The position numbers were made by a program, and so were the translations under genes. From Acidobacteriaceae bacterium (lineage in GTDB: Bacteria > Acidobacteriota > Terriglobia > Terriglobales > Acidobacteriaceae), in assembly GCA_003134655.1 (NCBI GenBank), contig PLBY01000068.1:186001-250000 (forward strand): DNA of 64,000 bases, read 5' to 3'. The notes below the pieces were generated by a model that did not search any database, was not told the origin of the DNA, and saw only the letters and a program-made list of their open reading frames with translations. Below, in pieces: positions 6,960 to 16,205 of the stretch; the first letter of the stretch is position 1; every line of letters begins with the position of its first letter.

Positions 6960-9436
6960 TCGTTAGCATCTCCCTTCTGATTTTCTCTTGTGGGCTGGCC
7001 TGTTCTCGAGTCAGCCCGCAAGCAGCCTTCGATCACGACTACAGCACTTTCTTGCACGGCGAACTAATACGAAGCCAAGAGGAAGCTCATCGAGACTGCG
7101 AGAGATTTCGAGGTTCAGATCCAGAAGGAGCTTGGAGATTTAGGATATTAGAAGCGGAGTCCCTCCTTTGGCGCGGAATGTATGAGCCAGCGCTCACTCT
7201 CCTTGGCTCACAGCCGACGCACCCCAAAAACCAAGACTCGATGATTGAGATCCTTGCAATCGAGGGTGTAGCCCATGCTCGTTTGCACGAATTCTCTGAA
7301 GCGGAACAAAGGCTCGGACAAGCGGCGCAATTGTGCGAAGTTGCCACAGAAGTGACCTGTGGAGACGTGCTTCGTGCTCGCGGCGTTCTGGCGGTACAAC
7401 ATGGACAGATTGAGGTGGCGAAACAGTTCTTTGGGCAATCCCTACAATTTGCCCGTGTTCACAGAGAGCGGTTCCTTGAGGAGACTGCCCTCCTCAACTT
7501 GGGTCTGACCTCGCTACGAGAAGGGCACTTTGACGAGGCGATCGATTGGACGGAGGCCGCGTACCAAGCAGCAACCAATCTAGGGGCACACGGCGAAGCG
7601 CAGGCAGCTGTCGGTAACCTCGGCTGGGCCTACTATAACCTGGGCGACTCTGAAAGGTCTCTTGCGTTGTCTCTCGAAGCCGAGAAGCAAGCGATTCAAG
7701 TCGGAGAGGCCATTGATCAGCTGTACTGGACCACAAACGTGGGATACGTCTACGCAGCCGTGGGCGATCTGGCTCTTGCCAAAAAGTCGTACTTAAAGGC
7801 CCTTGGCCTTGCCACTGATATCAACGGTAAAGAGGGAATCTACAACGCCCTGCGAGCATTGGCGCTGGTGTCAGTCGAGAGTAACGAACTGGACGATGCC
7901 CGTAAGTATTCCGACGAAGCTATTAAGATTGCGCGAGCCGACAACAATCGACTGGACGAACTTTACCCACGCCTGGTGAAGGGACTGATAGCCGAACAGT
8001 CAGGCGACCATGCGGAGGCAGAGCGTGTGTTCCGAGAAGTCGAGCAGGATAAGAATGGCAATGCCTCCCTAAAGTGGAGGGCACAGCATGGTCTTGCCCG
8101 ACTTTACGAGGAAAAGAAACGCCCTAACGATGCCGATCATGAGTATCGCGCAGCGATCGCGACCGTCGAACAGGCTCGGGCGTCACTGCAGCGCAACGAC
8201 TCGAGGCTCCCTTTTTCTAGCAATGCCTCGCGTATTTACGACGACTACCTCCACTTTCTAGTGGTGCAGGGCAAAGCAGACGATGCCCTCCGCTGGGCCG
8301 ACTACAACCGGGCTCGAACTCTCTTGGAAGGGCTGGGGTTCCTCTCCAAGGGGTCTTCGAGCGCCAGCCACTCCGGCCCTCCCCCGCTGAATCCCCGCGA
8401 GATTTCCCGCCGCGCCAAAGGTGTGCTCCTTTTTTACTGGCTGGGAGAGAAGCAGTCTTACCTGTGGGCCATCACGCCGCAAAAGACCAGCTTGTTTACT
8501 CTGCCTCCCGCAGGCGACATCGAGGCGCTGGTGCAGCGCTATCGGACAGCACTCAAAGGCCCGCAAGACGTTCTCGAATCGAGTGAAGAGGGTCGAGCCC
8601 TCTACCGCACTCTCATCGCGCCGGCAAAGGCCCTACTCGCGAACAATGCCAAAGTGTTCATCATCCCCGATGGCAGCCTGAACAATCTGAATTTCGAGAC
8701 GCTGATCGTCGCCGACCCAAAGCCACACTACTGGATCGACGATGCCGACATCACCAATGCCAGCTCACTGCGAGTGCTCGCCGCGTCCTTCGCCCGCAAC
8801 GGCGCCCGCCAAAAGAAGCGCGCCCGCAACCTGCTTCTAATCGGCGACAGCGTCGCCCCCAGCAAGGAATATCCCGAACTGCCACATGCCGGCGAGCAAA
8901 TGGCACACGTTGCCAAACACTTCGGACCAACGCAAGAGCAGGTTTACCAACGCGACAAAGCAACTCCCGCAGCATACCTGTCCGGCAATCCCGAAAAATT
9001 TTCGCACATCCACTTCGTCGCCCACGGCACCGCCAGCAGATTGAGTCCGCTCGACTCGGCAATCGTGCTCTCAAAATCCGCCAGCGAAACCGACTCGTTC
9101 AAGCTCTATGCTCGCGATATCGTTCAGCATCACTTGCAAGCCGACCTGGTTACGATCTCGGCATGTTACGGCGCGGGCGAACGCGCATACTCCGGAGAGG
9201 GCTTGGTAGGTCTAGCGTGGGCATTCCTCCGAGCCGGAGCCCACAACGTAATCGCCGGCCTATGGGAAGTGACCGACGCATCCACCGAACAGCTGATGGA
9301 CCGCTTCTACGACGAACTGGATAAAGGGTCGACTCCGGATGTAGCCTTGCGGGCGGCGAAGCTTTCACTGCTTCACGGCAGCGCGTATCACAATCCCTTC
9401 TACTGGGCTCCGTTTCAGCTCTACACGGGTTCCTAA
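6896..9436 (+). CDS. TPR-CHAT domain cysteine peptidase, probably membrane-anchored or exported
   Basis: About 846 residues from the GTG used here. The open frame extends back to 6710 but that part overlaps the upstream gene. There is no in-frame ATG near the hydrophobic VVVSISLLIFSCGLAC segment, which reads as a signal or lipoprotein-type anchor, so the start is uncertain. Residues about 90-470 are tandem tetratricopeptide helices (e.g. GNLGWAYYNLGDSERSLALS). The C-terminal third is a CHAT caspase-like domain with HFVAHG (His710) and SACYGAG (Cys757), the expected His-Cys dyad, then GLVGLAWAFLRAGA and the terminal MDRFYDEL helix. CHAT proteases cleave protein partners, and TPRs supply recognition. 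It is last in the sigma/anti-sigma cassette and converges on a terminator hairpin. Confidence 0.88.
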   Translation: MCRAWHGEGRDRYRQRQHTSVVVSISLLIFSCGLACSRVSPQAAFDHDYSTFLHGELIRSQEEAHRDCERFRGSDPEGAWRFRILEAESLLWRGMYEPALTLLGSQPTHPKNQDSMIEILAIEGVAHARLHEFSEAEQRLGQAAQLCEVATEVTCGDVLRARGVLAVQHGQIEVAKQFFGQSLQFARVHRERFLEETALLNLGLTSLREGHFDEAIDWTEAAYQAATNLGAHGEAQAAVGNLGWAYYNLGDSERSLALSLEAEKQAIQVGEAIDQLYWTTNVGYVYAAVGDLALAKKSYLKALGLATDINGKEGIYNALRALALVSVESNELDDARKYSDEAIKIARADNNRLDELYPRLVKGLIAEQSGDHAEAERVFREVEQDKNGNASLKWRAQHGLARLYEEKKRPNDADHEYRAAIATVEQARASLQRNDSRLPFSSNASRIYDDYLHFLVVQGKADDALRWADYNRARTLLEGLGFLSKGSSSASHSGPPPLNPREISRRAKGVLLFYWLGEKQSYLWAITPQKTSLFTLPPAGDIEALVQRYRTALKGPQDVLESSEEGRALYRTLIAPAKALLANNAKVFIIPDGSLNNLNFETLIVADPKPHYWIDDADITNASSLRVLAASFARNGARQKKRARNLLLIGDSVAPSKEYPELPHAGEQMAHVAKHFGPTQEQVYQRDKATPAAYLSGNPEKFSHIHFVAHGTASRLSPLDSAIVLSKSASETDSFKLYARDIVQHHLQADLVTISACYGAGERAYSGEGLVGLAWAFLRAGAHNVIAGLWEVTDASTEQLMDRFYDELDKGSTPDVALRAAKLSLLHGSAYHNPFYWAPFQLYTGS

Positions 9437-9453
9437 GCCCACTCCAAAAGAAA

Positions 9454-9480
9454 GGGGACGCCCCAGCAACGGGCGTCCCC
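9454..9480 (-). terminator. intrinsic terminator of the fibre-like protein gene
   Basis: GGGGACGCCC (9454-9463) and GGGCGTCCCC (9471-9480) form a perfect 10-bp stem with a 7-base loop. On the minus strand it is followed by TTTCTTTTGG, so it terminates the minus-strand gene ending at 9510. The hairpin may also block read-through from the convergent CHAT gene. Confidence 0.85.
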
Positions 9481-9509
9481 GGTAAGGCAACCGAGCCTTA
9501 CTCCCGAAC

Positions 9510-11957
9510 CTACTTCTTCACAACGGCTGCCGTCGTGACCACCTTCTTCTTGCTCATCTCCTGCGCTTTCTGCATGTGCGCCTTCCGGATTTCGTCCGGG
9601 TTGGGAGCACGCGATCCAGCGGGCCGCTTCGTCGGACGATGAGTGGTAAACTCCGCGGTCTTGTCTGCCATGCGGATGTTCTCGAAGCCCTTGCGCTTGG
9701 CCATGATGCGATAGTCAAAGGCAATGCTGGAGGTTCCGCCGCCGAGTTCATGCACCTCAAACGAGCTCGCTGACTTCTGCGACACGTACAGCCCCTTGCA
9801 GTCGCCATTCGGCGTCAGGAAAACGTGATAGTCAATGCCGGTGTTAACGGCCTGGCCGAACATGTTTTCCAGTTGAATGACCGCCGACCCGTTCGAAAGC
9901 TGGCCGGAACCAGCATCTTCAAACCAGTTCTCCGGAGCCTCAATGGCATAGAGAGCGACTTTTTTCGAGCCGCCGTCCACCGGAACCACCGCAGACTTTG
10001 AGCCCGAGCAATACAGGTTGCCGCTAACGTCCACCGTGCACACACCACCGAAATTGCCACCTACGGTTTCCAGAACCAGACTGTTAGCGTTGCTGGCTTC
10101 CTCGTTCTCCAGATAAACGGTCGAATACGCACTGTTGCTGTACGAAACCAGGCTCCAACCATTGTCCACCGTGGTCAGGGCACCGATTCCAGGATTGGTT
10201 GTCGAAGTATTTCCGGCAGTGTCCGCCCACATGCCGATGGGATAAAACCCTGCACAGCAGATCGTGCCCTGTGAACTGGCGCTGTACCCCTCGTTGTACG
10301 AGCCCACGCCAATACCGCTACCGGCAAAGCCCCAGATACCGATTGTTTTCTGGGTCGCTCCAAATTCCCAGCCGGCAGCTCCAGTGGCGTACGAACTATC
10401 CGCATAGGAATCAGATCGGCTACCATACGCGCCCGTGCTGCTCGCCTCGAACACGCCGCCATCAAAGCCGTTGCTGTAGCCATCGACGCCCGTATTGGAA
10501 GCGCTCACGCCGTATATCCCCATCCCGGAACCTGCCGAGATGTCGATCCCGTCTGCAGTGCTATTGGTTACCGTGATTCCCGGGTTGCCCGTGAACGACT
10601 GGCTCGCGGTAAAAGTGTTGGCGGAACTCAAAAGCGGAATCTTCGTCGTATCGATATTCAGACTGTAACTATTGCCCAGCGACATGGCCCCTGCTCCCGT
10701 CAATCCGGAGCCTGGGGTCAACGTCAGTGAGGAATGTTGCAGCATGGTGTTGGTTACGCCCGCGCTCGCGATGCTCAGAGTTCCCGATGTCGTGATCGGA
10801 CCTCCCGTAAGACCTGCACCGCTGCCGACGCTGGTCACTGTTCCGGTGCCGGTGCCGAGAGTTTTGCAGCCCCACGAGGTGCCGTTATATTGCAGGACCT
10901 GGTTTGTACTGCACGCTTTCAGCCCGATGGTATAAGTGCTCCCCAGAGTCATCGCTCCAGGAACCGTCAGACCTCCGGCCGTGCTCGCATTCAACGTGAC
11001 CTTGGAATTCTGCAGCATGGCATTCGTGATTCCCGCCGAGGGAACCTTGAGACTGAGAGTTCCAGTCGTCCCCCCGCCCGACAGTCCGCTTCCGCTGGCC
11101 GTCGTGACTCCAGTGATGGTGCCCGTTCCCGGGAACGTCTGACCCGAAATGAATGTCACCTTGCCTGTCGAATCGATCTTGAACGAGGTTCCGTTGATCG
11201 CCAGCGTGGAATCCGTGCTTTTGGGGAACAACGTCAGTGTGTCGCGCACATCAGTCTTGCCACTGACATCGAGCGTCGCCGCCGGTACCGTGGTGTTGAT
11301 GCCAATCTGCGAACTCTTCTGGAACATGATGGAATCCACGATGTCGCTGGCGGTATCCCACATGGGGATAAAATTCACCACGCCCTTGCCTGTAACCGCT
11401 GGGTTGGCAGGGGGCGCAGACGAGTTGGCGGCTTTAGCGGTCGCCGTTGAAGTTGTGCCACTCTTGCTCGTGCTGGCCGCAGCCGAATTAGCCAGTACAA
11501 ATGCCGAAGCCGGAAGTCCGCCCACGGTTTCCGCATCGCCCGCCTTCAGCGCATAAGGTGCGCTCACCAGCAGAACGCGTGCCTGCTCGGCCTGCCCGGA
11601 GACTTGTACCCCAACCCACCGCGCTTGTTCCGAGGTGAACAGTTCGGCGGGCAGTCCATCTGCTTTGGTAGTGCCGAGCAGGGCGGAGTAGCGGCCATTG
11701 GCGTCGGCCTGCACATTCTGTGTTTCCAACCAAAGTGGAGCGCCGCCGGTCTGTTCGGCATAGAGCGAGAATGTAATGCCGACCACCCCGATCAGCGGGT
11801 TGCCGTTCAGATCTCGCGCTGTTCCGGCGAAACGCACCAGACGCGGCACCGTCGTAGCGGCAGCGGTCTGTGCCTGTGCAGGAGGGTTCGTGTTAAACGG
11901 CAAGACAACGGCGCAAAGCGCCAAGACGAGAGCTACCGCAGAACTGCTTCTCTTCAT
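9510..11957 (-). CDS. large exported fibre-like repeat protein
   Basis: 815 residues from ATG 11957, which has GAGG six bases upstream. A longer frame beginning at TTG 11969 has no such site. Signal peptide at residues 1-31. Residues about 35-150 form an Ig/transthyretin-like domain (VRFAGTARDLNGNPL, then GRYSALLGTT) often found at the head of acidobacterial surface proteins. Residues about 180-460 contain Gly/Ser/Thr-rich repeats of the kind GTVTSVGSGAGLTGGPIT and NTMLQ, resembling phage tail-fibre or trimeric adhesin stalks. The middle carries IGVYGVS-like and GNTSTTNPG segments. The end is a basic, Lys-rich tail (KAQEMSKKKVVTTAAVVKK). Probably a surface or extracellular structural protein; binding partner unknown. 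It has its own terminator and no obvious operon partner. Confidence 0.82.
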   Translation of the reverse strand: MKRSSSAVALVLALCAVVLPFNTNPPAQAQTAAATTVPRLVRFAGTARDLNGNPLIGVVGITFSLYAEQTGGAPLWLETQNVQADANGRYSALLGTTKADGLPAELFTSEQARWVGVQVSGQAEQARVLLVSAPYALKAGDAETVGGLPASAFVLANSAAASTSKSGTTSTATAKAANSSAPPANPAVTGKGVVNFIPMWDTASDIVDSIMFQKSSQIGINTTVPAATLDVSGKTDVRDTLTLFPKSTDSTLAINGTSFKIDSTGKVTFISGQTFPGTGTITGVTTASGSGLSGGGTTGTLSLKVPSAGITNAMLQNSKVTLNASTAGGLTVPGAMTLGSTYTIGLKACSTNQVLQYNGTSWGCKTLGTGTGTVTSVGSGAGLTGGPITTSGTLSIASAGVTNTMLQHSSLTLTPGSGLTGAGAMSLGNSYSLNIDTTKIPLLSSANTFTASQSFTGNPGITVTNSTADGIDISAGSGMGIYGVSASNTGVDGYSNGFDGGVFEASSTGAYGSRSDSYADSSYATGAAGWEFGATQKTIGIWGFAGSGIGVGSYNEGYSASSQGTICCAGFYPIGMWADTAGNTSTTNPGIGALTTVDNGWSLVSYSNSAYSTVYLENEEASNANSLVLETVGGNFGGVCTVDVSGNLYCSGSKSAVVPVDGGSKKVALYAIEAPENWFEDAGSGQLSNGSAVIQLENMFGQAVNTGIDYHVFLTPNGDCKGLYVSQKSASSFEVHELGGGTSSIAFDYRIMAKRKGFENIRMADKTAEFTTHRPTKRPAGSRAPNPDEIRKAHMQKAQEMSKKKVVTTAAVVKK

Positions 11958-12269
11958 AGGCCACCTCAAAATCGACTGTGTTCTTTCGGGTTACGGTTTT
12001 GGGGCGTCAGAAGAGTCTGAGAAGCCCCGGAACGAGCCTGTTGTTCCCTGAATAGTGTTCGAGGGCCGACGTTCGTTTCACTGCAGGGCCGGGGACTCAA
12101 AAACGGCGTCCACTTTACAACGGAGTCCGGAGAATTAAAAGCAGAATCCGTCGTCGAGTGTCGGTCGTTCTCGGGACTGATATAAGCTCGTATGTAGGGT
12201 TCTGGCGGTCCGGCATGCGCCAGGAATATCCCGACAAGATTGGCGAATGACACAGGACTCACACGGTTT
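11958..12269. other. 312-base divergent intergenic region
   Basis: This region separates the minus-strand fibre-like gene from the plus-strand epimerase gene, so it must hold both promoters. I see no reliable ORF or RNA gene. A CTGGCG/CGCCAG inverted repeat (within about 12204-12226) is weak. Confidence 0.5.
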
Positions 12270-13331
12270 ATGCACATTCTGCACGTAGTCGGTGCCCGCC
12301 CCAATTTCATGAAGGCCGCGCCCGTGTTGCATGCGCTGCAGGCGCGTCCCGGAATACGGCAGACGCTCGTGCACACCGGCCAGCACTACGACAAGAATCT
12401 GTCGGACGTGTTCTTTTCCCAGCTGGAAATTCCGCCCCCGGACGTCAACCTCGGAGTCGGTCCCGGAACACATGCCCGCCAGACGGCGGACATCATGAGC
12501 GGTTTCGAGCCCGTCCTGCTGGAGCGCAAGCCTGACATGGTACTGGTTTACGGGGATGTAAATTCAACAGTTGCGGCCGCCCTGGTGTGCGCCAAGTTGC
12601 TCGTTCCGGTGGCGCACGTCGAGGCCGGACTTCGCTCCTTCGACCGCACCATGCCGGAGGAAGTGAATCGCATCGTGACCGATCGGTTAGCAGATGTTCT
12701 GTTCACGCCGTCCGAAGACGGAGACGAGAATCTTCTCCGTGAAGGCGTGTCCCCGAAAAAAATTCACCGCGTCGGCAACGTCATGATTGATTCGCTGGTG
12801 CGCCTGCTTCCGGCCGCGCTGCAGAGCCCTGTGAACGGACTGCCAGACCGTTTCGCGCTCGTGACCCTCCATCGGCCCTCCAATGTTGACGACGGTGAAA
12901 CGTTGAAGCGTATTCTGGACTCCCTGTTCGCTGCCAGCGAACAGCTGCACGTTGTGTTTCCCGTTCATCCCCGTACCCGGGCCAGAATCTCGCAGTTCGG
13001 AATCAGCACCGAGAAACTGCATCTTCTCGAACCACTTCCTTACATCGAATTCCTTGCGCTACAGAAACGCGCCACGGCCGTCATCACCGACTCAGGTGGG
13101 ATTCAGGAGGAAACAACCTACCTCCAAGTGCCCTGTCTGACACTGCGCAGCAACACCGAGCGGCCGATCACGGTCACCCTTGGGACGAACACGCTGGTGG
13201 GTCAGGACAGCGAGAAGCTTGCGTCAGAACTGTCAGCCATTCTCGAAGGCCGAGCCAAACGAGGAAGTATTCCGCCGCTGTGGGACGGTCGTGCCGGTGA
13301 ACGCATTGCCGACGCGCTGCAGCACCTCTGA
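12270..13331 (+). CDS. wecB: UDP-N-acetylglucosamine 2-epimerase (non-hydrolysing)
   Basis: 353 residues from ATG 12270. The frame opens earlier at TTG 12240, but family members begin directly with the MHILHVVGARPNFMK strand. It interconverts UDP-GlcNAc and UDP-ManNAc for surface polysaccharide synthesis in the cytoplasm. Family landmarks are GARPNFMKAAP at the N-terminus, the HTGQHYD and VYGDVNST segments, VAHVEAGLRSFDR, and the nucleotide-binding TDSGGIQEET near residue 280. No glycosyltransferase or UDP-ManNAc dehydrogenase is adjacent, so the polysaccharide cannot be named. It ends two bases from the convergent DUF362 gene. Confidence 0.93.
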   Translation: MHILHVVGARPNFMKAAPVLHALQARPGIRQTLVHTGQHYDKNLSDVFFSQLEIPPPDVNLGVGPGTHARQTADIMSGFEPVLLERKPDMVLVYGDVNSTVAAALVCAKLLVPVAHVEAGLRSFDRTMPEEVNRIVTDRLADVLFTPSEDGDENLLREGVSPKKIHRVGNVMIDSLVRLLPAALQSPVNGLPDRFALVTLHRPSNVDDGETLKRILDSLFAASEQLHVVFPVHPRTRARISQFGISTEKLHLLEPLPYIEFLALQKRATAVITDSGGIQEETTYLQVPCLTLRSNTERPITVTLGTNTLVGQDSEKLASELSAILEGRAKRGSIPPLWDGRAGERIADALQHL

Positions 13332-13333
13332 GG

Positions 13334-14320
13334 CTAGGATAGCGTCTTGACTCGCGTGCGAACCTTCTCGAACTGATACGTGCCCAGCCCGCGACTGGCG
13401 GCCATCTTCAAATACGGCAGCGCGTCGACCTCCATGTTCCAGTAGGCCTTCGCCACGTAGGCGTCGAGCGCCACCGGATCGGTGCCTGCAACCATCGTCT
13501 TCTTAAGGAGCACGTCCTCGAGATTTCCTCCCGTCGGGCCGTTGCGTACAAGGATCCGATAACAATCGATCATGGTCAGTGTCGGGCGCACAAAATCGGC
13601 AAGGTCCACAAGACTCTCGTGGATCTTCTGGTGCAACTGATTGCGTTGCCCGCCCAGCATCCCGTACCAGTTCTTCATGCCCAGGGTTGTGCCGGTGAGT
13701 CCGTGGTGTTTCGCGATTGGGATGTTGATGACCTTATCGACATTCAGAAACGGATCGAACACCGGCCACGCATGCAGAACCTCGCCCTGCAAATCGACTT
13801 CCTTGAATCTGGAGGGCTCCGGAAGAATCACGTCCGCCCCTGCTAGCTTTGCGGCCTCCGCGATCCCCGACCGCTGGAAGCAGCGGCGCGCATCGTTGCA
13901 GCTCACATCCGTCACAATCACGCGCTTGGCTCCGGCGTTCGAGCACTGCCGGACAATTTCCGCGACCACGTCGGGATTAGTATTCGCCGCCTGCTCAGGC
14001 GTGCGGTCCCACCCAATATTCGGTTTCACCAGCACGATGTCTCCGCGGGAGATGAAGCGCCGCATGCCTCCCAGTTCTTCGACCGCCTGCCGTGCCAGTT
14101 GTGTCGGGTCATCCCCCTGAATGATTGCCATCTCAGGAAGCATCGGATCGGCCGCCACCGTGTGGCCATGTTTCGCAGCCATGGCCAATGCTGTCTCAGG
14201 ACGCCAGCTGTGTTCGCTGAGCCAGACACCCAACCCCGCCGCTCCGGCGCCCGCGCCCGCAACCCTCAGCAGTTTGATCAATACTTCCCGACGACTGAAC
14301 ACGCTATTGTCTGATTCCAT
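13334..14320 (-). CDS. DUF362 domain protein with Tat-type signal
   Basis: 328 residues from ATG 14320 (GTG 14318+8 = 14326 is an alternative). The N-terminus FSRREVLIKLLRVAGAGAGA has a twin-arginine-like motif and hydrophobic core, so it is probably exported folded. The DUF362 core runs from about residue 55 (DIVLVKPNIGWDR, then VVAEIVRQCSNAGAKRVIVTD) to the GTDPVALDAYVAKAY segment. The family's biochemistry is poorly known and some members are fused to 4Fe-4S ferredoxins. Here the iron-sulphur partner is a separate gene 67 bases upstream in the same direction (the polyferredoxin), so they very likely work together in electron transfer at the membrane. Confidence 0.85.
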   Translation of the reverse strand: MESDNSVFSRREVLIKLLRVAGAGAGAAGLGVWLSEHSWRPETALAMAAKHGHTVAADPMLPEMAIIQGDDPTQLARQAVEELGGMRRFISRGDIVLVKPNIGWDRTPEQAANTNPDVVAEIVRQCSNAGAKRVIVTDVSCNDARRCFQRSGIAEAAKLAGADVILPEPSRFKEVDLQGEVLHAWPVFDPFLNVDKVINIPIAKHHGLTGTTLGMKNWYGMLGGQRNQLHQKIHESLVDLADFVRPTLTMIDCYRILVRNGPTGGNLEDVLLKKTMVAGTDPVALDAYVAKAYWNMEVDALPYLKMAASRGLGTYQFEKVRTRVKTLS

Positions 14321-14387
14321 AGACACCCCGTGGAAACAATTAAGCTCAAACTAATGCCGCGGCACCGGCGACCGCACGCCGCAATCG

Positions 14388-16031
14388 TTATCCCTTTCTC
14401 CGAGTCAGCAGAATCTGATTCGTACGCGAGCGGCTCTCGCCGACGCTGGTGACATAAACCGCCGGACGATCCTGCACCGGACACGCGTGCTCGCAGGCTC
14501 CGCAACCAACGCAGCGCGCCGGATCAAGATACGGCTGCTTGACCTGTTTCACGTTTCCTGCGGCATCAATGACTTCCGCTGGACGAAAGTAGATTGCCTT
14601 AGGCGATGTCGGGCACCACTCTTCGCACACGATGCAATCCGTGGCCATGGCCCACGGCAGGCACCGTCCCCGATCGTAAAATGCGGTTCCCAGCCGAACC
14701 GGTTTCCCAGCACTAGACACATCGACGGACCAGCCCTTTTCTTTGGGCGTGATCTCCCAGATCGCACCCGTCGGGCAGACCTGCGAGCACAGCACGCAAC
14801 TGGTCTCACAGTAGCCGATGCGCGGCACTAGCACCGGTGTCCAAAGGCCCTCAAGCCCGGCCTCAGTGAACGCCGGATGCAGCGCGTTGTTCGGACAAAC
14901 CTTCATGCACTCGCCGCAGCGAATGCAGCGCGACAGGAAGAATTCCTCATCGAGCGCTCCGGGAGGACGCAGCAACCGCTCATGCCGTTCCGCTGCGAAT
15001 CCAGGAGTGCTCCGCACCAGAGGCACTAGCGCGGCACCCGCCGCCAGGCCAGTGAGGACTTTGCGTCGCTGCAGATTTGCTCCCACCACCTTTTGTGCTG
15101 GAAAGAACTTGAACTTCAAGCTGTGTTGCGGACACTCATCCACACAATTCAGACACAAGTGACATTCAGGCTGATGCCAGGGAACGCCGCCCGCGGGATC
15201 GTCCCCACCCTGGCAGCGCAGCAGGCAACGGTTGCAATCGTTGCAGTGCTCTGCAGTCTTCACGAGTCCGAACACGGACCAACGAGACACGATCCCCAAC
15301 AGCGCCCCCAGCGGACAAAGAGCGCGGCACCAGAACCGAGTGATCCTGAAATTCAGCGCAATAATGAAGATGAAAATGACGCCCAGCCAAACGCCCTGCC
15401 GGAAGAACGGCTGCTTGAAACTGAGCAGCAGTGTTCCCAGGATGAAGTGCAGCACGCCGCCGATGGATTGAACCGGCGCGAATCTGCTGTGCTCAAGCGT
15501 GCTCAGCCCCGCACGCACGCCATAGTTCGTCGCGGGCACAATCGACAAGCCAACTGAGCGCACCAAAAATGAGAATGGGTCGAGCCAGCCAACGATGCCA
15601 GTCCCCTTCAGAGCCGCGACCAAAGCCACAATCAGCAGGTAATACTTCGTAGTCTGCCAGCGCTTGTAGCGGTTCGACTCGATCAGTTGCTTTCCGCGCT
15701 TGCGCTCCGATTTGAAGCTGCTGAAAAAGTGGTGCATCGATCCGAGAGGGCAGATCCACCCGCAGAAGAAACGCCCGAGAAACATTGTGGGAATCAAAAT
15801 TACCAAGCTCCAAAGCAGACCGCGATAGAGCGCGTGGCTGGCGAGAGCATTCGACAACGCCACCAGCGGATCGATTTGAAAAAAGAGTCCTACCGGGTAA
15901 GGAAGCCGAACCTCGCCTCTGGGTGCTGATAACGCTCCTCTGAACTCAGTGCGCAGCAGAAGAAACAGAAACAGCAGAAAGAAAGCGATCTGCGAAAACA
16001 GCCGTAGCCTGGTCGGTTTGGGAAAACGCAC
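14388..16031 (-). CDS. NapH/NapG-like membrane polyferredoxin fusion
   Basis: 547 residues. GTG start at 16031 with GAGGG six bases upstream. Residues 1-265 resemble NapH: about four to five membrane helices and two cysteine motifs, FCGWICPLG and WCRALCPLG. Ferredoxin motifs follow at about 270-310 (CNDCNRCLLRC, CHLCLNCVDECP). An internal QRRKVLTGLAAGAALVP segment (about 330) resembles a NapG/MauM Tat signal used as a membrane helix. Four more 4Fe-4S motifs come after it (CIRCGECMKVCP, CETSCVLCSQVCP, CIVCEEWCP, CVGCGACEHACP). In Nap systems these two halves are separate proteins passing quinol electrons to a periplasmic reductase. No nitrate reductase is nearby; the likely partner is the downstream DUF362 protein. 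Confidence 0.88.
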   Translation of the reverse strand: MRFPKPTRLRLFSQIAFFLLFLFLLLRTEFRGALSAPRGEVRLPYPVGLFFQIDPLVALSNALASHALYRGLLWSLVILIPTMFLGRFFCGWICPLGSMHHFFSSFKSERKRGKQLIESNRYKRWQTTKYYLLIVALVAALKGTGIVGWLDPFSFLVRSVGLSIVPATNYGVRAGLSTLEHSRFAPVQSIGGVLHFILGTLLLSFKQPFFRQGVWLGVIFIFIIALNFRITRFWCRALCPLGALLGIVSRWSVFGLVKTAEHCNDCNRCLLRCQGGDDPAGGVPWHQPECHLCLNCVDECPQHSLKFKFFPAQKVVGANLQRRKVLTGLAAGAALVPLVRSTPGFAAERHERLLRPPGALDEEFFLSRCIRCGECMKVCPNNALHPAFTEAGLEGLWTPVLVPRIGYCETSCVLCSQVCPTGAIWEITPKEKGWSVDVSSAGKPVRLGTAFYDRGRCLPWAMATDCIVCEEWCPTSPKAIYFRPAEVIDAAGNVKQVKQPYLDPARCVGCGACEHACPVQDRPAVYVTSVGESRSRTNQILLTRRKG

Positions 16032-16205
16032 GATGAGCCCTCAAACGGGCCGGATGGCCGGTGGCATCGCAGGAGTCGGCCTAGAAAGACAGGCCGTGGC
16101 CTTGCGCTGCGACCTTAATGTTCTGTCCGCAACCGGCTATCGTTCTGTGATTGAAATCACTCTCCCGCGTGTTCCCGAGGCAGAGCGATCGGCTCGTGGA
16201 AGGAG

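Noticed and set aside
4544..9436. CHAT protein as evidence for a type III-E CRISPR system
   Set aside because: No CRISPR repeats, no gRAMP or Cas gene is present. Only the logic of a CHAT peptidase with a sigma factor is comparable.
15093..15557. 154-codon plus-strand frame opposite the polyferredoxin
   Set aside because: It is an antisense shadow; the minus frame has all ferredoxin cysteine motifs and membrane helices.
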